Part shown: positions 35,177 through 49,177 of the stretch, piece after piece
Layout: every line of letters begins with the position of its first letter
How positions within the stretch are numbered: position 1 is the stretch's first letter
Assembly (NCBI RefSeq): GCF_036077095.1
Contig: NZ_CP107960.1
Location: forward strand, 5,828,001 to 5,892,000
Length of the DNA: 64,000 bases
Reading direction: 5' to 3'
Origin: Streptomyces sp. NBC_00376
Lineage (GTDB): Bacteria > Actinomycetota > Actinomycetes > Streptomycetales > Streptomycetaceae
Notes under the pieces: model-generated
The model's input: only the letters and a program-made list of their open reading frames with translations
Told to the model about the DNA's origin: nothing
The model's database searches: none
Made by a program: the position numbers and the translations under genes

Positions 35177-35410
35177 ATGGGTGCACACAGGCGGAAATGC
35201 GACTGGTGCGGCAGCGGTACGCCCATCGTCAGGGACATGGACCCGATCAATCCGGAGTACCAGTACTGGTGCGAGGAGTGCGCTCGGGCGCTGATCATAA
35301 AGGGCGACCCGATCGAGACCTATCGGGAGCTGGAGGGGGAGCCGATCTACGGTCGGCTGCTGGAGGAGCACTGCACGCTCAAGCGCTTCTACTCCTTCGC
35401 CACTGCCTGA
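35177..35410 (+). CDS. Small zinc-ribbon-like protein
   Basis: A 77-residue protein with CDWCGSG near the N-terminus and WCEECARA in the middle: two C-x2-C pairs, as in a treble-clef or zinc-ribbon fold. The rest is helical and acidic (IKGDPIETYRELEGEPIYGRLLEEH). It is a conserved type of small actinobacterial protein without known function. It is located between the MFS gene and the second tRNA-Ala. Confidence 0.75.
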   Translation: MGAHRRKCDWCGSGTPIVRDMDPINPEYQYWCEECARALIIKGDPIETYRELEGEPIYGRLLEEHCTLKRFYSFATA

Positions 35411-35552
35411 CCCCCTTCGGCGCCGCCGCCGGCCTCGGTCCAGGTGGCGCAGAACCGGTCAAATCGGAGCGGTCGGGAATCGATTTGGTGGACGGGCGGG
35501 GTCCCCGGTAATGTTCTCGATGTCGCCAGGGAAACCGGGCGGAAAACAGCAC

Positions 35553-35625
35553 GGGGCTATAGCTCAGTTGGTAGAGCGCCTGCATGGCATGCAGGAGGTC
35601 AGGAGTTCAATTCTCCTTAGCTCCA
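35553..35625 (+). tRNA. tRNA-Ala (GGC anticodon), copy 2
   Basis: 73 nt, base-for-base identical to the gene at 32280, including two shared flanking bases on the 3' side. The sequences further out differ, so the copies are not part of a longer recent duplication. Confidence 0.97.
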
Positions 35626-35635
35626 CAGGGAAGTA

Positions 35636-35674
35636 CGAGAAGCGGGTCACCCACACAGGGCGACCCGCTTCTCG
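35636..35674 (+). terminator. Hairpin after tRNA-Ala copy 2
   Basis: CGAGAAGCGGGTC (35636-35648) pairs perfectly with GACCCGCTTCTCG (35662-35674). It has no T-tract but matches the strong stems seen after other genes here. Confidence 0.7.
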
Positions 35675-35791
35675 CATGTGTGCGTGTACCGATGCCGGAA
35701 CCGGGATTCCGTCGCATGTACGCTCCCGCCGCCCTGTCCACGCTTCGGCCGCGCCCGGCCCCGTTCCGGGCCCGTGCGGTACCCTGACGCC

Positions 35792-35830
35792 ATGCGTGCC
35801 GTACGCCTTCTGCTTAGCGAGCCGCGCTGA
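35792..35830 (+). CDS. leuS leader peptide MRAVRLLLSEPR
   Basis: A 12-codon frame with three consecutive leucine codons, CTT CTG CTT (35807-35815). CTT is a rare codon in a genome of this composition. TACCCT at 35780-35785 ends 6 nt before the ATG, so the peptide is probably translated from a leaderless transcript. A hairpin and an intrinsic terminator follow before leuS, the classic layout of ribosome-mediated attenuation sensing leucyl-tRNA charging. Confidence 0.75.
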   Translation: MRAVRLLLSEPR

Positions 35831-35836
35831 TCAGTC

Positions 35837-35899
35837 CCGACCGGTGAGAATGCCTGGTCGGAATCGGCGCGGCGTCCCCTCCTGTGCGAGGGGATTTTT
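35837..35899 (+). promoter_or_regulatory. Attenuator between the leader peptide and leuS
   Basis: CCGACC (35837-35842) pairs with GGTCGG (35856-35861). A separate terminator follows: TCCCCTC (35875-35881) pairs with GAGGGGA (35888-35894), then TTTTT. GCCGCGC at the end of the leader frame (35821-35827) can also pair with GCGCGGC (35867-35873), an alternative fold the translating ribosome would control. Confidence 0.75.
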
Positions 35900-35967
35900 C
35901 GTTTCCGTAGACGCGTGTCCGTAGACATGGGCGCCGGCAGATGACGATCGATGGAGCTTTGAGGATC

Positions 35968-38841
<2,874 letters not shown>

Positions 38842-38906
38842 TGACGAGGCGTTCCGTGTGAGGCGCTGACCGCGCCCCGCGCGACGGTGTGGGGGCATTC
38901 CCCTAC

Positions 38907-38948
38907 GGGCAGGTTGGGGGTTCCGAAGGAACCCTCGGCCTGCCCTTT
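38907..38948 (+). terminator. Terminator after leuS
   Basis: GGGCAGG (38907-38913) pairs with CCTGCCC (38939-38945), with inner TTCC/GGAA pairing, followed by TTT. Confidence 0.75.
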
Positions 38949-39004
38949 CCGTTTACGGTGGAGGGGCCGGCACCGGCAGCCGAAACGACATCCGAGGGGC
39001 GCTC

Positions 39005-39805
39005 ATGGAATTTGTGATCCTGATTCTGGGGTTGCTCTTCTTCGCGTTTGTGGCCCTGGGCGTGTACGCGGGCATCAAAGCCGTGGGCGCGGCGAAGCGC
39101 GGTGTGGACCGGACGATCAGCCAGGCGCGCCGCACCGTCGAGGAGACCACGCTGCGGGCGAAGAGCTACGGGCAGACGGGTGTGGGCGGCGAGCTGGCGC
39201 AGCTCCGGCTGGCGCTGCGCACATCCATGCGGGCCACGCAGGAGGCATTGCGGGCCGGAGTCGCCGAGGACGCCTCGCTCTCGGAGTCGCTGGGCCTGTT
39301 CCAGCGGCTGAGCGTGCACGGCCGTGAGCTGGACGACGAGCTGAAGAAACTGGAACGCGAGCCCGACCGGGCGACCGTCGCCTCGTTGTTGCCGAGCCTG
39401 AAGCAGCGTACGGAGCGGATCACGCACTCCGCGGATTCGCTGCGATGGGCCGCGCGTGACCGGGCGCGGCAGTTCTCGGACGACTCGCTGGACGCGCTGA
39501 ACGCACAGATCGACGTGGAGGCGGGGGCGCTTCGCCACTGGACCGCGGAGACGGACGAACCGGTCCAGGGGCAGGGCGGCCGGCCGCAGGGCGACACGAG
39601 CGGGCAGAGCCGGGGACCTGGGCAGGACCAGCGGCCGGGGCACGAACCGCGGCCGGAGCAGGACCGGCGGCCGGAGCAGGACCGGCGGCCGGAGCAGGGG
39701 AGCGGGCCGGCCGATGATGCGGCGCGGGCGATCACGGCTCCCGACCCGCGACGGCAGACCGCATACCCATGGCAGAAGACGGCCCGGCCCGAAACGCCGA
39801 ACTGA
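39005..39805 (+). CDS. Membrane-anchored coiled-coil protein
   Basis: A 266-residue protein. One N-terminal membrane helix (FVILILGLLFFAFVALGVYAGI) is followed by a long helical region likely to be coiled coil (about 30-180) and a disordered Gln/Arg/Pro/Gly tail with DRRPEQ repeats. No cleavage site is evident, so it is probably anchored with the bulk in the cytoplasm. GAGGGGCGCTC precedes the ATG. I recognise no specific family. It lies between leuS and the DegV gene. Confidence 0.75.
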   Translation: MEFVILILGLLFFAFVALGVYAGIKAVGAAKRGVDRTISQARRTVEETTLRAKSYGQTGVGGELAQLRLALRTSMRATQEALRAGVAEDASLSESLGLFQRLSVHGRELDDELKKLEREPDRATVASLLPSLKQRTERITHSADSLRWAARDRARQFSDDSLDALNAQIDVEAGALRHWTAETDEPVQGQGGRPQGDTSGQSRGPGQDQRPGHEPRPEQDRRPEQDRRPEQGSGPADDAARAITAPDPRRQTAYPWQKTARPETPN

Positions 39806-39913
39806 CACGTTCGATGACCGCCGGTGACCGGATGCGGTCCGAAGCGGTCAGGAGAGATCATTCGGCCGGGGTCGGACTGCCGGGACACGGACTCGCCAGG
39901 TAACCTCCCGCTC

Positions 39914-40759
39914 ATGTCCCGCCATGTCGCGATCGTCACCGATTCCACGGCCTACCTGCCGCCCGAGACGATGGAGCGGCACGGCATCACCGCGGTGCCG
40001 CTGACCGTCGTCCTCGGTGATCAGGCTCTGGAGGACGGCACCGAGATCTCGGCCCGTTCCCTCGCCGTGGCGCTCCAGAAGCGTCGTCCCGTGACCACGT
40101 CCCGGCCGAGTCCCGAGGTGTTCGCCGCCGCGTACCGGGATGCGGCCGAGGCGGGGGCCACCGGCATCGTCTCGCTGCACCTCTCGGCCGAGATCTCGGG
40201 AACGTACGACGCCGCCCTGCTCGCGGCGAAGGAGGCGTCGGTTCCGGTACGGGTGGTGGACACCGGGATGGTGGCCATGGCCCTCGGATTCTGCGCCCTG
40301 GCCTCGGCGGAGACGGCGGAGGCGGGCGGAAGCCTGGACGAGGCGGTCGCGGCCGCGGAGAAGCGGGCAGCGGGCACCTCCGCGTACTTCTACGTCGACA
40401 CGCTGGACTATCTGCGCCGTGGTGGCCGCATCGGTGCCGCACAGGCCCTGCTGGGGTCGGCACTCGCCGTGAAGCCGTTGCTCCAGCTCGACGGCGGCCG
40501 TATCGAACTGCTGGAGAAGGTACGGACGGCCTCGAAGGCGATCGCACGCCTGGAGGAGATCGTCGCGGAACGGGCGGGCAGCGGCCGAGTGGACATCGCC
40601 GTGCACCACCTCGCGGCCCCCGAGCGGGCGGAGCGGCTCGCCGAGCGGTTGCGTGGGCGGGTGCCGGGGCTGGTCGATCTGCATGTGAGCGAGGTGGGTG
40701 CGGTGATCGGTGCGCACACCGGGCCCGGTCTGCTCGGGGCAGTGGTCTCGCCGCGCTGA
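39914..40759 (+). CDS. DegV family fatty-acid-binding protein
   Basis: A 281-residue protein with HVAIVTDSTAYLPPE at the N-terminus, RPVTTSRPSPEVF, VSLHLSAEISGTYDAAL, VRVVDTGMVAMALGF and TLDYLRRGGRIGAAQALLGSALAVKPLLQL: full DegV/FakB hallmarks. FakB proteins present fatty acids to the FakA kinase; no fakA gene is in the window. TAACCT ends 7 nt before ATG 39914, suggesting a leaderless message. Confidence 0.93.
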   Translation: MSRHVAIVTDSTAYLPPETMERHGITAVPLTVVLGDQALEDGTEISARSLAVALQKRRPVTTSRPSPEVFAAAYRDAAEAGATGIVSLHLSAEISGTYDAALLAAKEASVPVRVVDTGMVAMALGFCALASAETAEAGGSLDEAVAAAEKRAAGTSAYFYVDTLDYLRRGGRIGAAQALLGSALAVKPLLQLDGGRIELLEKVRTASKAIARLEEIVAERAGSGRVDIAVHHLAAPERAERLAERLRGRVPGLVDLHVSEVGAVIGAHTGPGLLGAVVSPR

Positions 40760-40814
40760 CCCGGGGCGGGAGGCCCTGCCGGTCACTCGTACGTCACCCC
40801 GAGGGGTGGCCGAG

Positions 40815-40841
40815 TTATCCACAACTGGTCGGTTGTCCACC
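40815..40841 (+). promoter_or_regulatory. Two DnaA-box-like sites upstream of comEA
   Basis: TTATCCACA (40815-40823) and TTGTCCACC (40833-40841) are in the same orientation, 18 bp apart. The first is the exact classical DnaA 9-mer; the second is one base from the preferred Streptomyces box TTGTCCACA. They lie about 55-80 bp before the comEA start. Confidence 0.45.
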
Positions 40842-40893
40842 GGAATTGATGCTGCTCAGCGGGTTCGGGCAGATGTGCCTACCGTCGTGAGGC

Positions 40894-42006
40894 ATGACTC
40901 CCCGATCACCTCGTGCAACCAGCGGCAGCGGCCCCGGACGGGCCCCGGCCTCGGACGTCCGTGTTCGCAGTGGTCCCGGCACCGGACCGGGCGGTGGCGC
41001 CGGCACCGGACCAGGCTCGGGGCCGGGCTTCGGGCCCGGTCGGCGACGGGCGTCGCGCGGGGGTGCGAACGCCGTAGCGGCGGCTTCGCGCCGTCGGGCG
41101 GACGCGCTCATGACGGGCGGGGTCGACGGGCGGGCCGCGCGGCCCGTGCTGGGGACCGCCCCGGCTTCGGTATCGGCTCCGGCCCCGGTCGCGGAGCCGG
41201 TATCGGGCCCGACCGTGGCCTTGGTTCCGGCCTCGGCCCCGACCCCGCCCTCGGTTCCGGTCTCCGGGGTGGCAGGGCGGTGGCGGGAGAGAATGGTTCC
41301 CGCGCTGCGGGAACGGATTCCGGTGTGGCTTCAGCTCAGATGCGGCTTGGAGCCAAAGACCCTTGCCGCGTTGGCTGTTGTCCTGGTTGCGGCCGGAGTC
41401 TTTGCCGCAGTGCATTTCTGGTCCGCGCGCCCCCAATCCGTGCGTGCCCCCGATCTGGTCGACGAGGCCGCGCATGCCCGGACATCGCCTCCGGCGTCGG
41501 AGGGCGTCGGAGTGCCGGAGCCCTCACCGGGTCCGCCGCCTGCGACAGGTCCGGGCGGGCACATCGTCGTCGACGTGAGCGGAAAGGTACGAAGGCCCGG
41601 GATCCGGCAACTGCCCTCCGGCTCAAGGGTGGCCGATGCGCTACGTGCGGCCGGCGGAGTCCGGGCCGGAGCAGACCTCACCGGGCTCAACCGCGCGCGG
41701 GTGCTCATGGACGGCGAGCAGATCGTGGTGGGCGCCCCGTCCGGTACTTCAACTGAGGGTGGGGCGGGAGGAGTCGCGCTGGGCAGCAGCGGCGGCGGCG
41801 GGAGTGCTGCGGCCGGCCCGGTCAGCCTCAACACCGCGACCGTCGAACAACTGGACACGTTGCCCGGCGTCGGCCCGGTTCTCGCCCAGCACATCGTCGA
41901 CTACCGCGCACAGCACGGCGGTTTCCGGTCCATCGATGAACTGCGTGAGGTCAACGGGATCGGTGACCGCCGGTTCGCCGACCTCCAACCACTGGTGGGG
42001 CCATGA
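40894..42006 (+). CDS. comEA: ComEA family DNA-binding protein
   Basis: A 370-residue protein. The first roughly 130 residues are Gly/Pro/Ala/Ser-rich. A membrane segment is at about 157-175 (LAALAVVLVAAGVFAAVHFW). An SLBB domain (HIVVDVSGKVRRPGIRQLPSGSRVADALRAAGG) and two helix-hairpin-helix motifs at the C-terminus (LNTATVEQLDTLPGVGP, SIDELREVNGIGDRRF) follow. ComEA binds incoming double-stranded DNA in transformable bacteria. Its stop overlaps the comEC start (ATGA). The long cytoplasmic N-terminus is unusual compared with Firmicutes ComEA. Confidence 0.9.
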   Translation: MTPRSPRATSGSGPGRAPASDVRVRSGPGTGPGGGAGTGPGSGPGFGPGRRRASRGGANAVAAASRRRADALMTGGVDGRAARPVLGTAPASVSAPAPVAEPVSGPTVALVPASAPTPPSVPVSGVAGRWRERMVPALRERIPVWLQLRCGLEPKTLAALAVVLVAAGVFAAVHFWSARPQSVRAPDLVDEAAHARTSPPASEGVGVPEPSPGPPPATGPGGHIVVDVSGKVRRPGIRQLPSGSRVADALRAAGGVRAGADLTGLNRARVLMDGEQIVVGAPSGTSTEGGAGGVALGSSGGGGSAAAGPVSLNTATVEQLDTLPGVGPVLAQHIVDYRAQHGGFRSIDELREVNGIGDRRFADLQPLVGP

Positions 42007-44636
42007 GCCACCTGGACGTCCATGCGGCTTCGGGCCGTCGGCTCGGCCTCTCCGAACCGCGGCAGGAGGGCCCGGCCGATCTCCGTCTGGTCCCGCCTGC
42101 CTTGGCGGCCTGGGCCGGAGCGGCGCTGGCGCTGAGTGCGCCGGGGCGGTGGACCACGGCAGGCGTGATGCTCTGCGTGGGCACGGCCATGGTGCTCCTG
42201 GCCATGGCGGGAGCCTCGGCAACCCGGGCGCTGCGCAGGACGGCCGAGGACGAAGAGGGAGGCGAGGGCGAGGGCGAAGGGGATTCCCAGGACGCGGAGG
42301 CGGGTGAGGAAGGGGCGAGGGGCGAGGCCGCGTCACGCGGTCGGCGGTGGCCGCGGGCCACGGCCACGGCGACCGCCACAGCCACCGCCGCGGCCTTGCT
42401 CTGCGCGGCGGCCGGGGCCGTATCGGCCGGGTTGCACAGCGCGGACGTACGACAGGGGCCGGTCCACACGCTGGCCCAGCGGTTCGCGAGGGTCGAGGCG
42501 GAGGTGACGGTGACGTCCGATGCCCGGCGGACCACGCCGCGGGTGCGGGGCGACCACAGCACGCCCGCCGCCCTCCTCGTGGACGCCGAGATCACCCGGC
42601 TGACCGGGCCCGACGGCGCGGTCACCAGGCTGAGTACACCGGTGCTGCTGATCGTCTCGCCCGGCGGATCGACGGGGCGGTGGCAGCAGCTGCTCCCCTC
42701 CACCCACCTGCGCGTCGGCGGCCGGCTTTCGCCGCCGCTGCACGACGGGGAGCGCAGTGCCGCCGTGCTGCGGCCCGAGGGCAAGGGGCCGCCTCGCGTC
42801 ATCGGCCCCCCTTCCGCCCTCCAGCGCACGGCAGGCGCGCTGCGCGGCGGACTGCGGCAGGCCACCGAACGGCTCGATCCCGATGCGAAGGCCCTTCTCC
42901 CGGGCCTGGTGGTCGGCGACACGTCACGGATCACCCCCGAACTGCACGAGGCGTTCAAGGCCGCCGATCTCACCCACCTGATGGCGGTCTCCGGCTCCAA
43001 CCTCGCGATCCTCCTCATCCTCCTCATCGGACCACCGGGCACGGCGCTCCGGGCCGAACGCCGCGGGCTGGCACCCCGGTTGGGGATCCCACTGCGGTTC
43101 ACGGCACTGCTCGGCGGCGGGCTCACGCTTGCCTTCGTCATCGTCTGCCGCCCCGAGCCGAGCGTTCTGCGGGCGGCAGCCTGCGGGCTGATCACCCTGC
43201 TCGCCATCGGAACGGGGCGGCGCAGATCGCTGATTCCCGCGCTGGCAGCCGCTGTTCTCCTGCTGGTGCTCCACGACCCGTGGCTGGCGCGCAGTTACGG
43301 TTTCGTCCTCTCCGTGCTGGCCACCGGCGCCCTGCTGACGATCGCCCCGAGATGGAGCGATGCGCTGCAACGGCGCGGAGTTCCGGCCCGGCCCGCCGAG
43401 GCGCTGGCCGCGGCAGCCGCTGCGCAGGCGGTGTGCGCGCCGGTGGTCGTGCTGCTCGCCTCCCGGGTCAGCCTGGTGGCGATTCCGTGCAATCTGCTGG
43501 CCGAGCCGGCGGTGGCACCGGCCACGGTCCTGGGGTTCGCCGCACTGGCCCTGGCGCCGGTGGCCATGCCGGTGGCGGAGTTGCTCGCCCGGATCGCGGG
43601 GTGGCCGACCGGTTGGATCGCCACGGTGGCCCGCACCGGGGCGGCCCTGCCCGGGGCGGAGATCGACTGGCCCGACGGCGGGAAGGGGGCGGTGCTGCTC
43701 ACCGCGTTGACCGCTCTGGTGGTGCTCTTCGCCCGGCGAATCGTGCGGCACCCCTGGGTCTGTTCGGCCGCCGCGCTGCTGTTGATCCTCGCGGTGTTGC
43801 GCCCGGTGCCGTTCACCCGGGTACTGACCGGATGGCCGCCGCCGGGCTGGACGTTCGCGATGTGCGACGTGGGGCAGGGGGACGCCCTGGTGCTGGCGGC
43901 GGGGGACGGTGCGGGGGTGGTCGTCGACGCGGGCCCCGACCCTTCGCTCGTCGACCGGTGCCTTCGCGACCTCGGCATCACCGAGGTGCCGTTCCTGGTC
44001 CTCACACACTTTCACGCCGACCATGTGCGGGGCCTGCCAGGGGTGTTGCGGGGAAGGGCGGTGGGTGCGATCGAGACGACGAGCCTGGACGAACCGCCGG
44101 ACCAGGTCGCGTTCGTACGGAGAACGGCGGCCGAATCGCATGTGCCCCTGGTGCGGGCCGCGCCGGGGGAACGCCGCCGGATCGGGGCGCTCGACTGGCG
44201 GGTCCTCTGGCCGGCGAATGCGACGGGAGCCGGGGGAACAGCGTTGGGCCAGGGCGCCGGCCCCGTACCGCTGGAGCCGAACGATGCCAGTGTCACCCTG
44301 TACGTCCGAACCGGCGGGTTGACCCTGCTGCTTCTGGGAGACCTCGAACCACAGGCCCAGCAAGGGGTGTTGCACCGATATCCCGCACTGCCGAGGGTGG
44401 ACGTGCTCAAGGTCGCGCATCACGGCTCAGCGCATCAGGACCCCGCGCTGCTGCGCAGTGCGCGTCCGCGGTTCGCCCTGGTGAGCGTGGGCAAGGACAA
44501 CCCGTACGGTCACCCGGCCGCGCGAACCGTCGAGGCACTCCGAGCGGGCGGCGCCGCGGTGCTGCGTACGGACACCGATGGCGCGATCGCCCTGACGGGT
44601 GCCGGCCCGGGGCTGCGGGCGGTGGGCCGGTCATGA
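42003..44636 (+). CDS. comEC: ComEC/Rec2 family DNA-uptake channel
   Basis: An 877-residue polytopic protein. The N-terminal DUF4131-like part is followed by the competence domain with LTHLMAVSGSNLAILL (about 325) and many membrane helices. A C-terminal metallo-beta-lactamase-like domain has CDVGQGDALVL and LTHFHADHVRGL (about 668), plus KVAHHGSAHQDP. In competent bacteria ComEC moves single-stranded DNA across the membrane, and the MBL domain is thought to be the nuclease. It is fused translationally to comEA. Streptomyces is not known to be naturally competent, so the present role is unclear. Confidence 0.93.
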   Translation: MSHLDVHAASGRRLGLSEPRQEGPADLRLVPPALAAWAGAALALSAPGRWTTAGVMLCVGTAMVLLAMAGASATRALRRTAEDEEGGEGEGEGDSQDAEAGEEGARGEAASRGRRWPRATATATATATAAALLCAAAGAVSAGLHSADVRQGPVHTLAQRFARVEAEVTVTSDARRTTPRVRGDHSTPAALLVDAEITRLTGPDGAVTRLSTPVLLIVSPGGSTGRWQQLLPSTHLRVGGRLSPPLHDGERSAAVLRPEGKGPPRVIGPPSALQRTAGALRGGLRQATERLDPDAKALLPGLVVGDTSRITPELHEAFKAADLTHLMAVSGSNLAILLILLIGPPGTALRAERRGLAPRLGIPLRFTALLGGGLTLAFVIVCRPEPSVLRAAACGLITLLAIGTGRRRSLIPALAAAVLLLVLHDPWLARSYGFVLSVLATGALLTIAPRWSDALQRRGVPARPAEALAAAAAAQAVCAPVVVLLASRVSLVAIPCNLLAEPAVAPATVLGFAALALAPVAMPVAELLARIAGWPTGWIATVARTGAALPGAEIDWPDGGKGAVLLTALTALVVLFARRIVRHPWVCSAAALLLILAVLRPVPFTRVLTGWPPPGWTFAMCDVGQGDALVLAAGDGAGVVVDAGPDPSLVDRCLRDLGITEVPFLVLTHFHADHVRGLPGVLRGRAVGAIETTSLDEPPDQVAFVRRTAAESHVPLVRAAPGERRRIGALDWRVLWPANATGAGGTALGQGAGPVPLEPNDASVTLYVRTGGLTLLLLGDLEPQAQQGVLHRYPALPRVDVLKVAHHGSAHQDPALLRSARPRFALVSVGKDNPYGHPAARTVEALRAGGAAVLRTDTDGAIALTGAGPGLRAVGRS

Positions 44637-44845
44637 CCGGAACGAGCCGGGAGTGCCGGGCACGAGGCGAATTCGGACCTTCGGTAACACCTACGCCCAA
44701 GCCATTCCAAGACCCGCCTAGCCGCTCTGTTTGCCTCGAACGGCACAATGGTGATCGAATGCATGCTCGTCGGTGGGCCGCTGCTCCGACAGAGACGTCC
44801 AGCCGCCGGGCCCCAAGGTGAATCGTCCCCGGGGGAAGGTGGAAC

Positions 44846-45730
44846 ATGTTCGGTCGTTGGCTGAACAGCAGGCGAGCGACGGGCGTGGCGCAGGGCAATG
44901 CCCTGGCCGGGCTGGAAGTGCCGCTCACTGCCGGATTGCTCAGTTGCCGGGTGCTCGACCCGGTCAACGCGGTCGTGCCGCAGGCAGAGTTCGTGGTCAC
45001 GGACGGCGCGGGCCGAAAGGTCTTCGGCGGTGAGACCGACCCGTTCGGCAATGTCCTCGCCACCGTCCCGGCCGGTGAGTACCGGCTGGCCGTCACGGCC
45101 GAGGGCTTCACCCCCTTCCATGCGTCGGCCACTGTGGCCGAGGGCGGTCACGCGAGTCTGGGTGATGTGACCCTGCAACTGTCCGCGCCTCCGCAGCTTC
45201 CCGCACCGGGGGAGTGGGAGGTCGAGCCGATGCATTCACAGATCGGCTTCACGGCCCGGCACATCGGTCTGGCGCGCATCCACGGCCGGTTCAACAACTT
45301 TGCGGGTGCCGTGCGGATAGCCGACCGCATGGAGGACTCGGCCATGCACGTGATCATCGACGCCGCGTCGATCGACACGAATGTCCAGATGCGGGACGAC
45401 CATCTGCGCTCCAGCGACTTCCTCGACGTCGGGCGCTACCCGACGATGGAGTTCTACAGCGACCGCTTCGTCCACCGCGGCGGCACCCGCTGGGGCGTCA
45501 CCGGTGCGCTCACGCTGCACGGTGTCAGCCGCACGGTCACCCTGGACACCCAGTACCTCGGCCTGGGCAACGGCCTGGAGGGCGAGACCCGCGCCGCCTG
45601 CCGGGCCACCACGGAACTGCACCGCGAGGACTTCACTCTCACCTGGCAGACCATGCTGGCCCGAGGCATCGCGGCCGTCGGCTCCAGCATCTCCATAGAC
45701 ATGGACATCCAGATCGTCCCCAAGACCTGA
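44846..45730 (+). CDS. YceI-like protein with N-terminal carboxypeptidase-regulatory-like domain
   Basis: A 294-residue protein. Residues 30-110 look like a carboxypeptidase D regulatory (prealbumin-like) domain (GLLSCRVLDPVNAVVPQAEF, FGNVLATVPAGEYRLAVTAEGF). Residues 125-290 are a YceI lipocalin-like domain (EVEPMHSQIGFTARHIGLARIHGRFNNF, RSSDFLDVGRYPTMEFYS, VTGALTLHGVSRTVTLD). YceI proteins bind isoprenoid lipids. There is no signal peptide, unlike most YceI proteins, so it is probably cytoplasmic. GGGGGAAGG lies before the ATG. Confidence 0.88.
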   Translation: MFGRWLNSRRATGVAQGNALAGLEVPLTAGLLSCRVLDPVNAVVPQAEFVVTDGAGRKVFGGETDPFGNVLATVPAGEYRLAVTAEGFTPFHASATVAEGGHASLGDVTLQLSAPPQLPAPGEWEVEPMHSQIGFTARHIGLARIHGRFNNFAGAVRIADRMEDSAMHVIIDAASIDTNVQMRDDHLRSSDFLDVGRYPTMEFYSDRFVHRGGTRWGVTGALTLHGVSRTVTLDTQYLGLGNGLEGETRAACRATTELHREDFTLTWQTMLARGIAAVGSSISIDMDIQIVPKT

Positions 45731-45839
45731 GCCGCCGGCGCCCCGCTGAGAACTCCCAAAGAATGATCTCTGCATACCGGGATCGCCCGGGGGCACCTGC
45801 CACAGGAGTTCGGTTTCGGCCCGCGTCGGTCGGCTCGCT

Positions 45840-46301
45840 TCACTGCCAGTAGTTCAGTGCACGTGGTGATGTGACCACCTCGTTCGGCCAGGTCCTCCGC
45901 ACCCGCTCGTACTGCCTGCGCAGGTCATCGACCCAGCCGTGGCCCACGTCCAACCAGATTCGGACCGAGGAGATCGACTCGGCTTCGTCCTTTACCGTGA
46001 CGATGGGCACGGGCACCGAAAACTGGCGGTCGATCTCAATTCGGATCTCAGTATTGCGCAGCCAGCGGATGCCACTGCCTGCTGCGAGCTCGTCCAGGGC
46101 CGAGTGCCAGTCGTCCAGATCCTCGGGTGACAGACGCACCTCAAGGCGCCCGTTGGCGAAGCCACTCGTGACGATGATCTCGGCGTCGAGGTAGTCGTTG
46201 TACGGAGTCGCCCCCGGCATGTGTCGACCCAGTACTCGCAGCCGGACGCTACTGTCCGCGCCGACCATGTGGATCAAGTCCACCCCGTCGTCCTCAACCA
46301 C
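45840..46301 (-). CDS. DUF5959-like hypothetical protein
   Basis: A 153-residue soluble protein with VDLIHMVGADSSVRLRVLG, NDYLDAEIIVTSGFANGRLEVRLSPEDLDDWHSALDELAAG and GIRWLRNTEIRIEID. The pattern fits DUF5959, a Streptomyces-restricted family of unknown function, from memory. GGGAGG precedes the GTG. Codon use is less G/C-biased at some positions than neighbouring core genes, which fits an accessory gene. Confidence 0.7.
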   Translation of the reverse strand: MVEDDGVDLIHMVGADSSVRLRVLGRHMPGATPYNDYLDAEIIVTSGFANGRLEVRLSPEDLDDWHSALDELAAGSGIRWLRNTEIRIEIDRQFSVPVPIVTVKDEAESISSVRIWLDVGHGWVDDLRRQYERVRRTWPNEVVTSPRALNYWQ

Positions 46302-46381
46302 GAGCCCTCCCGAAACCCAAGACGATCACCGTCATCGTGCAGGACTCACGGACCGACGCCCACGTCTCGAAGATCATTCAG

Positions 46382-46636
46382 TCAGGAGTTCTGAGGCGCT
46401 TCTAGCCACCCCTCGTACTCCGCGGCGAAGGCATCCAGCGCCGAGGAGTCCAGCCGCCCCGACGGGTCCTCCACGACCACCAGCCACTGGGCGTCCTCGG
46501 CGTCGTCCTCACCGGCCAGCGCATCGCGTACGAGCTGGGGCTCCTCGGCGACCCCGAACCGGTCGGCGAGCTCTCCGGCCACCTCCTCCGCGGCATCGCG
46601 GTCGGGCAGCACCAGTACATGTCTCACATCGCTCAC
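46382..46636 (-). CDS. Small acidic conserved hypothetical protein
   Basis: An 84-residue protein, MSDVRHVLVLPDRDAAEEVAGELADRFG and onward, with many Asp and Glu and a C-terminal FAAEYEGWLEAP. It looks like a compact alpha/beta fold of the ferredoxin-like type. There is no membrane segment. GGGAGAATGG lies before the GTG. No family recognised. Confidence 0.65.
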   Translation of the reverse strand: MSDVRHVLVLPDRDAAEEVAGELADRFGVAEEPQLVRDALAGEDDAEDAQWLVVVEDPSGRLDSSALDAFAAEYEGWLEAPQNS

Positions 46637-46699
46637 CTGACCATTCTCCCGTACCGGGTGTGCCGCACGGCCCGGCGAGGAGCCTCTGGCCGGACAGCC

Positions 46700-49168
<2,469 letters not shown>

Positions 49169-49177
49169 TCAGAATGC

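Noticed and set aside
32280..35625. Integrated mobile element between the tRNA-Ala genes
   Set aside because: No integrase, excisionase or partial tRNA repeat (att-like) is present; both tRNA copies are complete.
42347..44821. An 824-codon plus-strand frame over comEC
   Set aside because: Its translation is Arg/Gly/Ala-rich without domain similarity and lies wholly on comEC, which has clear motifs.
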